This document shows positions 1-7,282 of a DNA stretch of 33,839 bases, one piece after another. Position numbers and translations under genes: made by a program. This DNA comes from Subtercola sp. (GTDB lineage: Bacteria; Actinomycetota; Actinomycetes; Actinomycetales; Microbacteriaceae), in NCBI GenBank assembly GCA_025463765.1, contig JAODBC010000024.1:1-33839 (forward strand). The letters are read 5' to 3'. Every line of letters starts with the position of its first letter. The stretch's first letter is position 1. The notes beneath the pieces are model-generated. The model made no database searches and was not told where the DNA came from. It saw nothing but the letters and a program-made list of their open reading frames with translations.

Positions 1-51
1 GCTTGTGTCGCCTGTTGGTGGCGCCCGCTTGTGGTGCCTGTTGGTGGCGCC
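1..51. repeat. Two tandem copies of a 25-bp repeat at the window edge
   Basis: Positions 1-25 and 27-51 are near-identical (GCTTGTG.. ending CTGTTGGTGGCGCC, two mismatches). The window starts inside this repeat, so more copies may lie to the left. No gene is supported in 1-171. Confidence 0.6.
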
Positions 52-157
52 GGGCCGCACCGCCGGTCGCTCGATGCGGCAGCGTTCTGCACAGGCGCCG
101 TTCTGCCGTGTTATGCACACGCACACCGGATGCCCGGGGCCGGTGTCTCCCGATCGC

Positions 158-171
158 GATAGTGTCGCTGG
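158..171 (+). promoter_or_regulatory. Putative leaderless -10 element of the EamA gene
   Basis: GATAGT at 158-163 lies 8 nt before the GTG start at 172 and there is no purine-rich ribosome site. This spacing fits a leaderless transcript. No convincing -35 is visible. Confidence 0.35.
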
Positions 172-1128
172 GTGAACCAAAGCTCCGCAGCTCCAGCCCG
201 CCCCGCGCCCGCCACCCCGACCCGCAACCCGCGCATCGTGCTGCAGTTCGTCGCCATGGGGCTCGTCTGGGGCAGCAGCTTTCTCTTCATGAAGGTCTCT
301 CTCACCGGCGTCGGCTTCGGGCAGGTGGCCTGGGCGCGGCTGGTGCTCGGTGCGCTCACCCTCGGCATCATCGTGCTGGTCGGGCGGCATCGACTGCCCC
401 GGGAGCCCATCGTCTGGCTGCACTTTCTGGTGGTCGGTGCGGTCGGCTGTGCGGCGCCGTTCCTGTTGTTCGCCTGGGCCGAGCAGTACGTCTCGTCGAG
501 TCTGGCGAGCATCTACAACGCGGTCACGCCCATCATGACCGCCATCATGGCGACGGCCGTATTTCGCGTCGAGCGACTGAACTCCAGCCAGGTGACGGGA
601 ATCGCCATCGGAATCGTGGGCACCGTCGTCATTATCGGGCCCTGGGGGTATGCGGCGCTCAGCGGTGATCTCGTCGGCCAGTTCGCCTGCCTCGGCTCGG
701 CGGTCTGCTATGGAATCGCCCTCAGCTACACGCGCAAGTTCTTGAGCGCCCGGTCGATCTCGGGGGTGCCGTTCGCGTTCATGCAAGTCGGCATGGGCGC
801 GCTGGTTCTGCTGGTGCTGACTCCGTTCGTGGCGTTGGGGCCGATCATCCTGAGCCCGCAAGTGGTGCTGTGTCTGCTCGCGCTCGGGGCGCTCGGAACG
901 GGCGTCGTGTACGTGTGGAACATCAACGTGCTGCGCTCGTGGGGCCCGACTTCGGCGTCGACGGTCACCTACATCACTCCGGTGGTCGGGGTGATTCTCG
1001 GGGTGCTCATTCTCGGCGAGACCTTCACCTGGAACGAGCCGATCGGTGCCCTGCTGGTGTTTCTCGGCATTCTGCTGACGCAGAAGCGCATTCGGCTCTG
1101 GGCAGGTCAGCCGAGGCTGCCGGCCTGA
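172..1128 (+). CDS. EamA/DMT-family transporter
   Basis: A 318-residue polytopic inner-membrane protein of the drug/metabolite transporter superfamily (EamA). Two homologous halves of about five helices each are visible. The first begins near residue 22 (LQFVAMGLVWGSSFLFMK, the typical EamA opening GxxWGssF). The second starts near residue 165 (GDLVGQFACLGSAVCYGIAL). The end of each half carries the family signature of alternating glycines and prolines (TYITPVVGVILGVLILGE near residues 265-282). Such proteins usually export small metabolites or amino acids; the substrate cannot be told here. The GTG start at 172 is chosen because a -10-like GATAGT lies 8 nt upstream. The gene stands alone, followed by a chorismate mutase gene in the same direction after about 100 bp. 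Confidence 0.9.
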   Translation: MNQSSAAPARPAPATPTRNPRIVLQFVAMGLVWGSSFLFMKVSLTGVGFGQVAWARLVLGALTLGIIVLVGRHRLPREPIVWLHFLVVGAVGCAAPFLLFAWAEQYVSSSLASIYNAVTPIMTAIMATAVFRVERLNSSQVTGIAIGIVGTVVIIGPWGYAALSGDLVGQFACLGSAVCYGIALSYTRKFLSARSISGVPFAFMQVGMGALVLLVLTPFVALGPIILSPQVVLCLLALGALGTGVVYVWNINVLRSWGPTSASTVTYITPVVGVILGVLILGETFTWNEPIGALLVFLGILLTQKRIRLWAGQPRLPA

Positions 1129-1216
1129 ACGCGCGCTGCGGGCTCGAGCGCGCGCTGCCGGCTCACGTGATGCTTCAGACAGTGCAATAACTCAGGTTCG
1201 AAGCCTCGCGACCCAA

Positions 1217-1229
1217 TACAGTTTTGGAT
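1217..1229 (+). promoter_or_regulatory. Putative leaderless -10 of the chorismate mutase gene
   Basis: TACAGT at 1217-1222 followed by 7 nt and the ATG at 1230. There is no Shine-Dalgarno. It argues for the ATG at 1230 over the TTG two codons upstream. Confidence 0.4.
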
Positions 1230-1646
1230 ATGACCGTGAACCCCGACGCCGCTGCTGACGCCGCCGCTGGCGCCCCCGACGACGCCGCCGCCGCTGACGC
1301 CCGCGCAGCGGCAGAAACCGCAGAAGCTCTCGTGAAGTTGGAGTCGATTCGAGAGAGCATCGACAACGTCGACGCCGCGCTCATCCACCTGCTCGCCGAG
1401 CGCTTCAAGTTCACCCAGAAGGTCGGCCGGCTGAAGGCTGCGCACGGCCTGCCTCCGGCCGATCTCGCGCGCGAGGCGCGGCAGATCAAGCATTTGCGGG
1501 CGCTCGCCGAAGAGTCGCATCTCGACCCGGAGTTCGCCGAGAAGTTCTTGAACTTCATCGTGGCGGAGGTCATCCATCATCACGAGCGCATCGCCGCCGA
1601 CACGGGCGCGATCACCATCGTCGCGGTAGAGCCCGTCGGCGACTGA
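1230..1646 (+). CDS. Chorismate mutase, AroQ type (stand-alone)
   Basis: 138 residues from ATG 1230. Residues about 32-120 match the all-helical AroQ class II chorismate mutase fold, which rearranges chorismate to prephenate for phenylalanine and tyrosine synthesis. Visible features are LESIRESIDNVDAALIHLLAERFKFTQKVGRLK, with the helix-1 arginine and the conserved R/K pair, then a second helix ending in EVIHHHERIA. There is no fused prephenate dehydratase or DAHP synthase domain. The first ~30 residues are an Ala/Asp-rich low-complexity leader with no signal-peptide character, so a cytoplasmic enzyme is expected. The gene converges on purL. Confidence is high for the family; whether it works alone or in complex with DAHP synthase, as in some actinobacteria, is not visible. 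Confidence 0.88.
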   Translation: MTVNPDAAADAAAGAPDDAAAADARAAAETAEALVKLESIRESIDNVDAALIHLLAERFKFTQKVGRLKAAHGLPPADLAREARQIKHLRALAEESHLDPEFAEKFLNFIVAEVIHHHERIAADTGAITIVAVEPVGD

Positions 1647-1806
1647 CGCCACGGTCGATGGCCTGACCGTCAGCAACGGGGGCGCTAGCAACGAGGGCGC
1701 AGGCGCACGCCCTTCCGGCAAATGCGCACCACTTGGAAAGGGTGCGGTTCTGCCGAACTGGCGCGTTTGAACGGCGCAGGAACGCCCACGAACGCGCCGA
1801 CGGCGG
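1647..1806. terminator. Convergent gap between chorismate mutase and purL with inverted repeats
   Basis: The gap holds ACGGTC (1651-1656) paired with GACCGT (1665-1670), and GGCGCGTT (1760-1767) paired with AACGCGCC (1791-1798). Either could end transcription from one side. Neither has a clear T tract, so the call is weak. Confidence 0.3.
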
Positions 1807-4182
1807 CTACGCGACCGTGGCGCCGAAGCGGGCCGGCAGGGTGCCGCGGTGCGCGGCGTAGAGCTCAGCGATGGGAATGCGGAACTGGCCCTGAATGTCG
1901 AGTGCGGCATCCGTCACCGGAGTCGGCTCCACGCCGATGCCGATGGCAGCGTCTGACGAGGCAGACCCCGCACCCGCGTCGGTCACGCCGATTCGCAGCA
2001 CCGGGTAGCCGCGACCTTCGCAGAGCCCCATGAACTTCACGTCGTCTTCGCGCGGAACCGACACGATGACGCGACCGGTCGATTCGCTGAAGAGCGCAGT
2101 CGTGAGGTCGATGCCGTCACGCAGCATGAGCTCTTCGAGCCACACCCGCGCCCCCACGCCGAAACGCATGACGGCCTCGGCCAGGGACTGCGCGAGCCCG
2201 CCGTCGGCCAGATCATGCGCCGAGGCGAGCAGCCCCTGCATGGCTCCGGCGTGCAGAAGCGCACCGAGCGCCGCCTCGCGGGGCAGATCGACCAGCGGCG
2301 GGCGACCGCCGAGGTGGTCGTGGATGGTGCCCGCCCACGCCGAACCGTCGAGTTCGGTCGCCGTCGTGCCGAGCAGGTAGATGTTATTGCCCTCGTCTTG
2401 CCAGCCGCTCGGCACCCGCCGGGCGACGTCGTCGATGACGCCCAGCACGCCGACCACGGGGGTCGGGTGGATGGGCGCTCCTCCGGTCTGGTTGTAGAAC
2501 GACACGTTTCCGCCCGTCACCGGAATCTCGAGCTCGAGACAACCGTCAGAGAGCCCGGCGATGGCCTGCGAGAACTGCCACATGACCTCGGGGTTCTCCG
2601 GCGACCCGAAGTTGAGACAGTCGGTCACCGCCGCGGGAACCGCACCCGTCACAGACACGTTGCGATATGCCTCTGCCAGCGCGAGCTGCGCCCCGAAGTA
2701 CGGGTCGAGCTGGCAGTAGCGCCCGTTCGCATCGGTCGCGATGGCGAATCCGAGCCCCGACGTCTCGTCGACTCGCACCATGCCGCCGTCGTCGGGAAAC
2801 GACAGTGCCGTGTTGCCCATGACGTACCGGTCGTACTGGTCGGTGATCCAGCTCTTGCTCGCGAGGTTCGCGCTGCCGAGCAGCGTGAGCACCTGGGCGC
2901 GCAGCTCGTCGGGTTCGGTCGCGCGCGGCAGAACGGCCGCGGTGTCTTCGTGCAGCTTGTCGATCCAGCTGGGGTACGCGACCGGCCGGTCGTAGACCGG
3001 CCCATCCACTGCCACCGTGCGCGGCTCGACGTTCACGATCTGCTCGCCACGCCAGTCGATGATGAGACGCCCGGTGTCGGTCACCTCGCCCAAAACGCTG
3101 GTCTCGACATCCCACTTCTCGACGACTGCCAAGAAAGCGTCGAGCTTTTCGGGCGTGACGACGGCCATCATGCGCTCTTGGCTCTCACTCATGAGAATCT
3201 CTTCGGCGGTGAGGCTCGGGTCGCGCAGCAACACCTTGTCGAGCTCGATGTACATGCCGCCGTCGCCGTTGCTGGCGAGCTCGCTGGTCGCGCACGAGAT
3301 GCCCGCGGCGCCGAGGTCTTGGATGCCCTCGACAAGTTGCTCCCGAAACAGCTCGAGGCAGCACTCGATGAGCACCTTCTCGGCGAACGGGTCACCGACC
3401 TGCACTGCCGGGCGCTTGGTGGGGCCGCCAGCCGAGAACGTGTCGCTGGCGAGAATGGATGCCCCGCCGATGCCGTCACCGCCGGTGCGAGCCCCGAACA
3501 GCACCACTTTGTTGCCGGTTCCGCTGGCGTTCGCCAAGTGGATGTCTTCGTGCCTCAGCACCCCGACCGCGAGCGCGTTGACGAGCGGGTTGCCCTGATA
3601 CACCTTGTCGAAGTACGTCTCGCCGCCGATGTTCGGCAGCCCCAGGCAGTTGGCGTAGAAGCTGATGCCGCCGACGACGCCGTGCACAACACGGGCCGTG
3701 TCGGCGGAATCGATGTCGCCGAAGCGCAGCTGATCCATCACGGCGACCGGACGCGCACCCATCGAGATGATGTCGCGCACGATGCCGCCGACACCTGTCG
3801 CGGCGCCCTGAAACGGCTCGATGTAACTCGGGTGATTGTGCGACTCCACCTTGAACGTGACGGCCCAGCCCTCGCCGACATCGACGACGCCGGCGTTCTC
3901 ACCGATACCCACCATGAGGTTCTTGCGCATCTTCTCGGTGGTCTTCGACCCGAACTGGCGCAGGTAGATCTTGGAGCTCTTGTACGAGCAGTGCTCGCTC
4001 CACATCACCGAGTACATCGCCAACTCGCCGCTCGTCGGCCGTCGCCCCAGAATCTCGCGGATGCGCGCGTACTCGTCGGGCTTCAGCCCCAACGCCGCGT
4101 ACGGCTGCTCTTTCTCGGGAGTCGCCTCGGCGACGCTGACGCTGTCGACGGTCGGGCGCATGCTCGTGGGGCTGTCAGACAC
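1807..4182 (-). CDS. purL: Phosphoribosylformylglycinamidine synthase subunit II (PurL, small type)
   Basis: 791 residues. This is the ATP-dependent synthetase subunit that converts FGAR to FGAM with ammonia delivered by PurQ, in a PurSQL complex. The N-terminal half carries the hallmark [12 protein letters not shown] (catalytic His/Lys region near residues 60-71), then the glycine-rich [13 protein letters not shown] and [22 protein letters not shown] nucleotide-binding segments. The AIRS-like fold repeats in the second half ([12 protein letters not shown], then [16 protein letters not shown]). It lacks the C-terminal glutaminase of the large proteobacterial PurL, consistent with separate purQ and purS nearby. 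GTG at 4182 is chosen because AAGGAG lies 9 nt upstream (4192-4197); a TTG at 4200 would place that ribosome site inside the gene. It is separated from purQ by a nuclease cassette. Confidence 0.97.
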   Translation of the reverse strand: MSDSPTSMRPTVDSVSVAEATPEKEQPYAALGLKPDEYARIREILGRRPTSGELAMYSVMWSEHCSYKSSKIYLRQFGSKTTEKMRKNLMVGIGENAGVVDVGEGWAVTFKVESHNHPSYIEPFQGAATGVGGIVRDIISMGARPVAVMDQLRFGDIDSADTARVVHGVVGGISFYANCLGLPNIGGETYFDKVYQGNPLVNALAVGVLRHEDIHLANASGTGNKVVLFGARTGGDGIGGASILASDTFSAGGPTKRPAVQVGDPFAEKVLIECCLELFREQLVEGIQDLGAAGISCATSELASNGDGGMYIELDKVLLRDPSLTAEEILMSESQERMMAVVTPEKLDAFLAVVEKWDVETSVLGEVTDTGRLIIDWRGEQIVNVEPRTVAVDGPVYDRPVAYPSWIDKLHEDTAAVLPRATEPDELRAQVLTLLGSANLASKSWITDQYDRYVMGNTALSFPDDGGMVRVDETSGLGFAIATDANGRYCQLDPYFGAQLALAEAYRNVSVTGAVPAAVTDCLNFGSPENPEVMWQFSQAIAGLSDGCLELEIPVTGGNVSFYNQTGGAPIHPTPVVGVLGVIDDVARRVPSGWQDEGNNIYLLGTTATELDGSAWAGTIHDHLGGRPPLVDLPREAALGALLHAGAMQGLLASAHDLADGGLAQSLAEAVMRFGVGARVWLEELMLRDGIDLTTALFSESTGRVIVSVPREDDVKFMGLCEGRGYPVLRIGVTDAGAGSASSDAAIGIGVEPTPVTDAALDIQGQFRIPIAELYAAHRGTLPARFGATVA

Positions 4183-4211
4183 GAAAAAGAACTCCTTCAA
4201 GGGGCGGCAGT

Positions 4212-4300
4212 ATCACCCCCAACCCTACCCGCGCGCCCCCTCCCCCGCCCCGCCCCCCGCGTCCCCTCCGCCCGCCCTCCCCCGCCCCGACCCCTCCTCC
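4212..4300. other. Cytosine tract upstream of purL (G-rich on the purL coding strand)
   Basis: About 90 bp made almost wholly of C with short interruptions, lying between the left hairpin and purL. On the purL sense strand it presents many runs of three to six G, so it could form G-quadruplex structure in DNA or in a purL leader RNA. No gene is seen. Confidence 0.55.
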
Positions 4301-4360
4301 ATCTTGGAGAGACTTGACGCCCTGGATTCAGCTTTTTGCGACGCGAAGTCTCTCCCCGAA
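4301..4360. repeat. Hairpin repeat, left copy, directly after the DUF559 gene
   Basis: An imperfect inverted repeat with the perfect core GGAGAGACTT (4306-4315) paired with AAGTCTCTCC (4346-4355), plus further pairs on both sides. Its right arm, GACGCGAAGTCTCTCC.. (4340-4360), matches the right arm of the copy at 5420-5440 at 19 of 21 positions. It begins 3 bp beyond the DUF559 stop codon and could act as that gene's terminator, although it has no U tract. Confidence 0.75.
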
Positions 4361-4363
4361 TCG

Positions 4364-5305
4364 CTACGGCGCGTGCCAGCCTGCGAGCGAGAGGGCGCGG
4401 CGGATCGAGAGGAGGGTGCGGGCGCGTTTCGGGCCCAGGCCCGCCTTTCGTACGCGAATCATCGTTACGCCCGATGCCCGGAGGTCGTCGGCGCGCGTCA
4501 TGTCGCTTTCGTAGGTCTCGGTGTCGGTTCTGTGCTGATCGCCGTCGTATTCGACTAGTACCTTCCAGCGTGGATAGTAGAGGTCACCGCGTGCGATGAA
4601 CACGCCGCGGGCGTCAGAGATATCGACGTTCAGCTCGGGCTCGGGGAGTCCGCTGCGAATCATCAGCAGCCGCAAACGGGTTTCGGCGGCCGATTCTGCT
4701 CCGATACGCACCAATTCGAGCGCGCCAACGAGTTTTCGCTTTCCGGGCCCGTGATATTTCGACACGCGCTGTCGCAGCAGTTCCGGGGTGGTGTAGGGCC
4801 GAGGGGTATGAGCGCGCTTGTCGGGGTAACGAGGCACGAGTATGAACGAGTCTCCGGCGATCACAAGGTCATCCAGGCTCAGGATGCTCGCGAGTTGGCA
4901 CCACGTCGTCGCGGCGTCGGTGACCCGAAAGCCAGCGAGCACCCTCACCCGAATCGCCGGGTCTCGGGGTTGATGACAGACGACACCGGGGCAAACCACT
5001 CGCGCCCGGTGCTTGGAAGAGACATGCACAGGCTCACGGGGCGAGAACCGCACAGGTAGCGGTACCTGCCAGAGCCGAGCTGCAGTGATATGGCTGAAGA
5101 ACTGGCTATCGGGCATCCGCGGCCTGTAAGAGGCGCACTGGGCCTCCACGTCAGCGACGTCGGTCGGCGTTGTGCGAACTCCTCGGAACGGGGTAGCGAG
5201 GTCGCGCCCGCGCAGACGCTTTTCGCTGACGCCGCGTGCGAGCGCATCGCTCACTGCGAACGGAGCACGACAGAGGTGAGGTGGAAGTGGAGTCTTTCGA
5301 GGCAT
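4364..5305 (-). CDS. DUF559/VSR-fold endonuclease-like protein (AbiEi-like N-terminus)
   Basis: 313 residues from ATG 5305. The C-terminal third has a VSR/PD-(D/E)XK-like core: E209 in AAETRLRLLM, D241 in GDLYYP, then VEYDGDQHR with E252 and D254, followed by a D..R...L...G....R segment (about 268-285). The acidic residues expected for metal-dependent DNA cleavage are therefore intact. The N-terminal 200 residues resemble the winged-helix/AbiEi-like region common in actinobacterial DUF559 proteins. That is family knowledge, and no partner toxin gene is adjacent. ATG 5305 is chosen because CATACT lies 6 nt upstream. The gene splits purQ from purL, and closely related hairpins lie on both sides, which suggests a cassette. 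Its role (nuclease of a selfish element, defence, or domesticated) is unknown. Confidence 0.75.
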   Translation of the reverse strand: MPRKTPLPPHLCRAPFAVSDALARGVSEKRLRGRDLATPFRGVRTTPTDVADVEAQCASYRPRMPDSQFFSHITAARLWQVPLPVRFSPREPVHVSSKHRARVVCPGVVCHQPRDPAIRVRVLAGFRVTDAATTWCQLASILSLDDLVIAGDSFILVPRYPDKRAHTPRPYTTPELLRQRVSKYHGPGKRKLVGALELVRIGAESAAETRLRLLMIRSGLPEPELNVDISDARGVFIARGDLYYPRWKVLVEYDGDQHRTDTETYESDMTRADDLRASGVTMIRVRKAGLGPKRARTLLSIRRALSLAGWHAP

Positions 5306-5317
5306 CCCCGAAGTATG
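5306..5317 (-). promoter_or_regulatory. Putative leaderless -10 of the DUF559 gene
   Basis: CATACT (minus strand, 5317-5312) is followed by 6 nt and the ATG at 5305. The region upstream on the minus strand is G-rich (5348-5370), with no clear -35. Confidence 0.35.
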
Positions 5318-5380
5318 CCCACCACACCAAATGCCCACCCAAAGTTATCCCCACCCCACCCCACCCCGGCCGGACACGCA

Positions 5381-5440
5381 ATCGGGGAGAGACTTTGCGT
5401 CTGAAACGGGCCTCGTTCCGACGCAAAGTCTCTCCCCGAT
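5381..5440. repeat. Hairpin repeat, right copy: perfect 21-bp inverted repeat
   Basis: Arms 5381-5401 and 5420-5440 are exact reverse complements (core GGGGAGAGACTTTGCG), around an 18-nt loop that itself can pair GAA.CG with CG.TTC. It lies 29 bp beyond the purQ stop and 75 bp upstream of the DUF559 start. A C tract (5350-5367) precedes it and a G tract (5441-5469) follows. The right arm is nearly identical to that of the copy at 4340-4360. Confidence 0.9.
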
Positions 5441-5469
5441 GGGATGGGAGGGGGCGGGGGGAGGGGGGG

Positions 5470-6183
5470 TTAGGCGGCGGCTAGGAGGGAGGCCAGGGCC
5501 GAGGCGAAGAGGGGGAGGCCGTCGGTGCCGGAACGCATGGCGTCGCGGGTGTCGGGGCCGAAGCCGGGCTCGACGGCGTGCTCGGGGTGCGGCATGAGGC
5601 CCACGACGTTTCCGCGGGCGTTGGTGACGCCGGCGATGTCGTTCATTGATCCGTTGGGGTTGACCTCGAGGTACCGAAACACGATGCGACCCGAATCTTC
5701 AAGCGACGAGATCACGTCGGCCGAGGCGATGAACCCGCCCTCGCCGTTTTTCAGCGGAATGGTGATCTCGGCCGAATCGGGGAACGCATTGGTCCACGCC
5801 GTCGACGTGTTCTCGACGCGCAGCCGCTGGTCACGGCAGATGAAGTTGCCGTGGTCGTTGCGAATGAGGCCGCCGGGCAGCAGGTGCGCCTCGGTGAGCA
5901 TCTGAAAGCCGTTGCAGATTCCGAGCACGGGCACACCGCGGTTCGCGGCATCCACGACCTCCGCCATGATGGGCGACAGGCTCGCGATGGCACCTGCACG
6001 CAGGTAGTCGCCATAGCTGAAACCGCCGGGCAGGATGACCGCGTCAACCCCCTCGAGATCGTGCGAGCCGTGCCAGAGGGGCACCGCCGAAGCCCCGACG
6101 AGACGCACGGCCCGTGCCGCGTCACGATCGTCGAGCGAACCCGGAAAAGTGACGACGCCGATGCGCGCAGCAGAAGAGGTCAT
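5470..6183 (-). CDS. purQ: Phosphoribosylformylglycinamidine synthase subunit I (PurQ, glutaminase)
   Basis: 237 residues, full length for the family. It is a class I glutamine amidotransferase that hydrolyses glutamine and channels ammonia to PurL. The nucleophile is Cys90 in [10 protein letters not shown]. The oxyanion segment is [18 protein letters not shown] (50-67), and the His/Glu pair lies in [10 protein letters not shown] near residues 195-204. The ATG at 6183 overlaps the purS stop by one base (TGATG), so the two are translationally coupled. Downstream comes a G/C-skewed tract and a 21-bp hairpin, then the DUF559 gene instead of purL directly. This interruption of the usual purSQL order is the odd point. 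Confidence 0.97.
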   Translation of the reverse strand: MTSSAARIGVVTFPGSLDDRDAARAVRLVGASAVPLWHGSHDLEGVDAVILPGGFSYGDYLRAGAIASLSPIMAEVVDAANRGVPVLGICNGFQMLTEAHLLPGGLIRNDHGNFICRDQRLRVENTSTAWTNAFPDSAEITIPLKNGEGGFIASADVISSLEDSGRIVFRYLEVNPNGSMNDIAGVTNARGNVVGLMPHPEHAVEPGFGPDTRDAMRSGTDGLPLFASALASLLAAA

Positions 6184-6578
6184 CAGGCGAGCCCCTCGCT
6201 GATCTCGTCGTCGAGCTGCTGCTCGGTCTCGTCAGAGGTGGCGCCGGAGGCCGCGGCCGCATCGAACGACGTGTCGCTTGTGACATTGCCGGTCGCGAAG
6301 TCTTCTGCGGCGTCGAACCCGAAGCCGTCGGCCCCGGCGAAGTGCACGCTGATCACGTCTTCGATCACTAGGTTCGCCAGTACCTCGTCGGCGAGGGCGG
6401 CGACTTCTGCGAGAATCGCGTCGTCTGCGGGCCCGTCGACTTCGATCTCGAAGCGCTTACCGACTCGAACGCTGTTGATCTGCGAGCGGCCCAGGCGGGC
6501 GAGCGCGCCAGCGACGGCCTTGCCCTGCGGGTCGAGAAGCTCGGCTTTGGGCATGACTTCGACGACGATGGTGGGCAC
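6183..6578 (-). CDS. purS: Phosphoribosylformylglycinamidine synthase subunit PurS with acidic C-terminal extension
   Basis: 131 residues. The first ~82 are a standard PurS domain ([22 protein letters not shown], then [16 protein letters not shown] and LANLVIEDV), the small subunit that bridges PurQ and PurL. Typical PurS proteins end about here, near 80-90 residues. This one continues for some 45 residues of low-complexity acidic sequence (rich in D, E, A, S, T) with no recognised domain. The start is GTG 6578, with AAGAG about 7 nt upstream. The TGATG overlap with purQ shows an operon. A TAGAAT -10 candidate at 6614-6619 would give a leader of about 30 nt. Confidence 0.93.
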   Translation of the reverse strand: MPTIVVEVMPKAELLDPQGKAVAGALARLGRSQINSVRVGKRFEIEVDGPADDAILAEVAALADEVLANLVIEDVISVHFAGADGFGFDAAEDFATGNVTSDTSFDAAAASGATSDETEQQLDDEISEGLA

Positions 6579-6613
6579 CGGAGACTCTTTTCGAACGGCG
6601 GGCGAATGCCTTC

Positions 6614-6619
6614 ATTCTA
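6614..6619 (-). promoter_or_regulatory. Candidate -10 of the purSQ promoter
   Basis: TAGAAT on the minus strand, about 36 nt before the purS GTG. The -35 is not evident. Confidence 0.35.
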
Positions 6620-6669
6620 CCCGAGGGGCCGGCCGCCTACGGGTGGAGTCGGTCGCGAACTGAGCCAAT

Positions 6670-6694
6670 CTTATTATGAATTGTTCACAATAAG
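6670..6694. promoter_or_regulatory. Palindromic Fur/PerR-type operator
   Basis: A 25-bp AT-rich interrupted palindrome with outer arms CTTATT/AATAAG and inner TGAA/TTCA, standing out in very GC-rich DNA. It lies 15 bp before the ATG of the Fur-family gene and just upstream of a TTAGCT -10-like box (6698-6703). Autoregulation by the adjacent Fur-family protein is the natural inference. Confidence 0.7.
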
Positions 6695-6709
6695 TGTTTA
6701 GCTGGTCGA

Positions 6710-7159
6710 ATGACACCCGAGCCAGCCGACAGCATCCGTGCCGCCGGTCTGCGCGTGACAACGCAGCGTCTCGCTGTTCTCGAAGCACTGGATGCCCTGC
6801 CGCACGCCGACACCGACGCCGTGTTTCGCGCCGTACAGAAGCAGCAGCCCGACATCACGGTGCAGTCGGTGTATGTCGTGCTGGGCGCTCTGACCGAGGC
6901 CGCACTCATCCGTCGCATCGAGCCCGCGGGCTCGCCTGCCTTGTACGAACGACGCATTGGTGACAATCACCATCACGCCATCTGCACCTCGTGCGGTGCA
7001 GTGCAAGACGTCGATTGCGCCGTCGGCCATGCGCCGTGTCTGTCGCCGTCGGAGGCGGGCGGTTTTGCGATCGCCACCGCCGAGGTCACCTACTGGGGGC
7101 TCTGCCCTGCGTGCCAGGCGGTCCCGTCGACGCAGCCCGAATCGTCACTGCGCAACTGA
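6710..7159 (+). CDS. Fur-family transcriptional regulator (FurA/PerR-like)
   Basis: 149 residues. It has an N-terminal winged helix (residues 8-75, with AGLRVTTQRLAVLEAL and the recognition region ITVQSVYVVLGALTEA). The dimerisation domain contains a histidine cluster NHHHAICTSCG (87-96) and two CxxC pairs, C92/C95 and C132/C135, the usual structural zinc site. Its position just upstream of a catalase gene in the same direction matches actinobacterial furA-kat pairs, where the regulator senses peroxide or iron and represses both genes. ATG 6710 has no Shine-Dalgarno but follows a -10-like TTAGCT by 6 nt, so the mRNA may be leaderless. The stop codon falls inside the first unit of a 16-bp tandem repeat that separates it from the catalase gene. 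Iron or peroxide specificity cannot be read with certainty. Confidence 0.9.
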   Translation: MTPEPADSIRAAGLRVTTQRLAVLEALDALPHADTDAVFRAVQKQQPDITVQSVYVVLGALTEAALIRRIEPAGSPALYERRIGDNHHHAICTSCGAVQDVDCAVGHAPCLSPSEAGGFAIATAEVTYWGLCPACQAVPSTQPESSLRN

Positions 7160-7276
7160 ACTACTGCGCAACTGAACTACTACGCAACTGAACTACCGCG
7201 CAACTGCACCACCGCGCAACTGAAATACCGCGCTACTGAACTACTACGCAACCGAAATCACTACGAAACCGATGGA
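7148..7276 (+). repeat. 16-bp tandem repeat array between the Fur-family gene and the catalase gene
   Basis: Eight consecutive units of 16 (one of 17) bp, consensus CTGCGCAACTGAACTA. The first two are identical and the later ones degenerate progressively: 7148, 7164, 7180, 7196, 7212, 7228, 7244 and 7261. The array begins inside the end of the regulator gene and runs into the catalase ribosome-binding site GGAGAG (7274-7279). Confidence 0.9.
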
Positions 7277-7282
7277 GAGAAC

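Noticed and set aside
2215..4317. 700-codon open frame on the plus strand opposite purL
   Set aside because: It is the antisense shadow of purL in high-GC DNA; its composition is Arg/His/Val-rich with no domain or ribosome site.
5350..5359. DnaA-box-like TTATCCCCA near the right hairpin
   Set aside because: A single imperfect match at most (starting near 5345), with no dnaA, dnaN or box cluster, so not an origin.
4301..5440. Insertion sequence with terminal inverted repeats
   Set aside because: The flanking elements are each a self-contained hairpin in the same orientation rather than one inverted pair, the enclosed gene is not a transposase, and no target duplication was identified.
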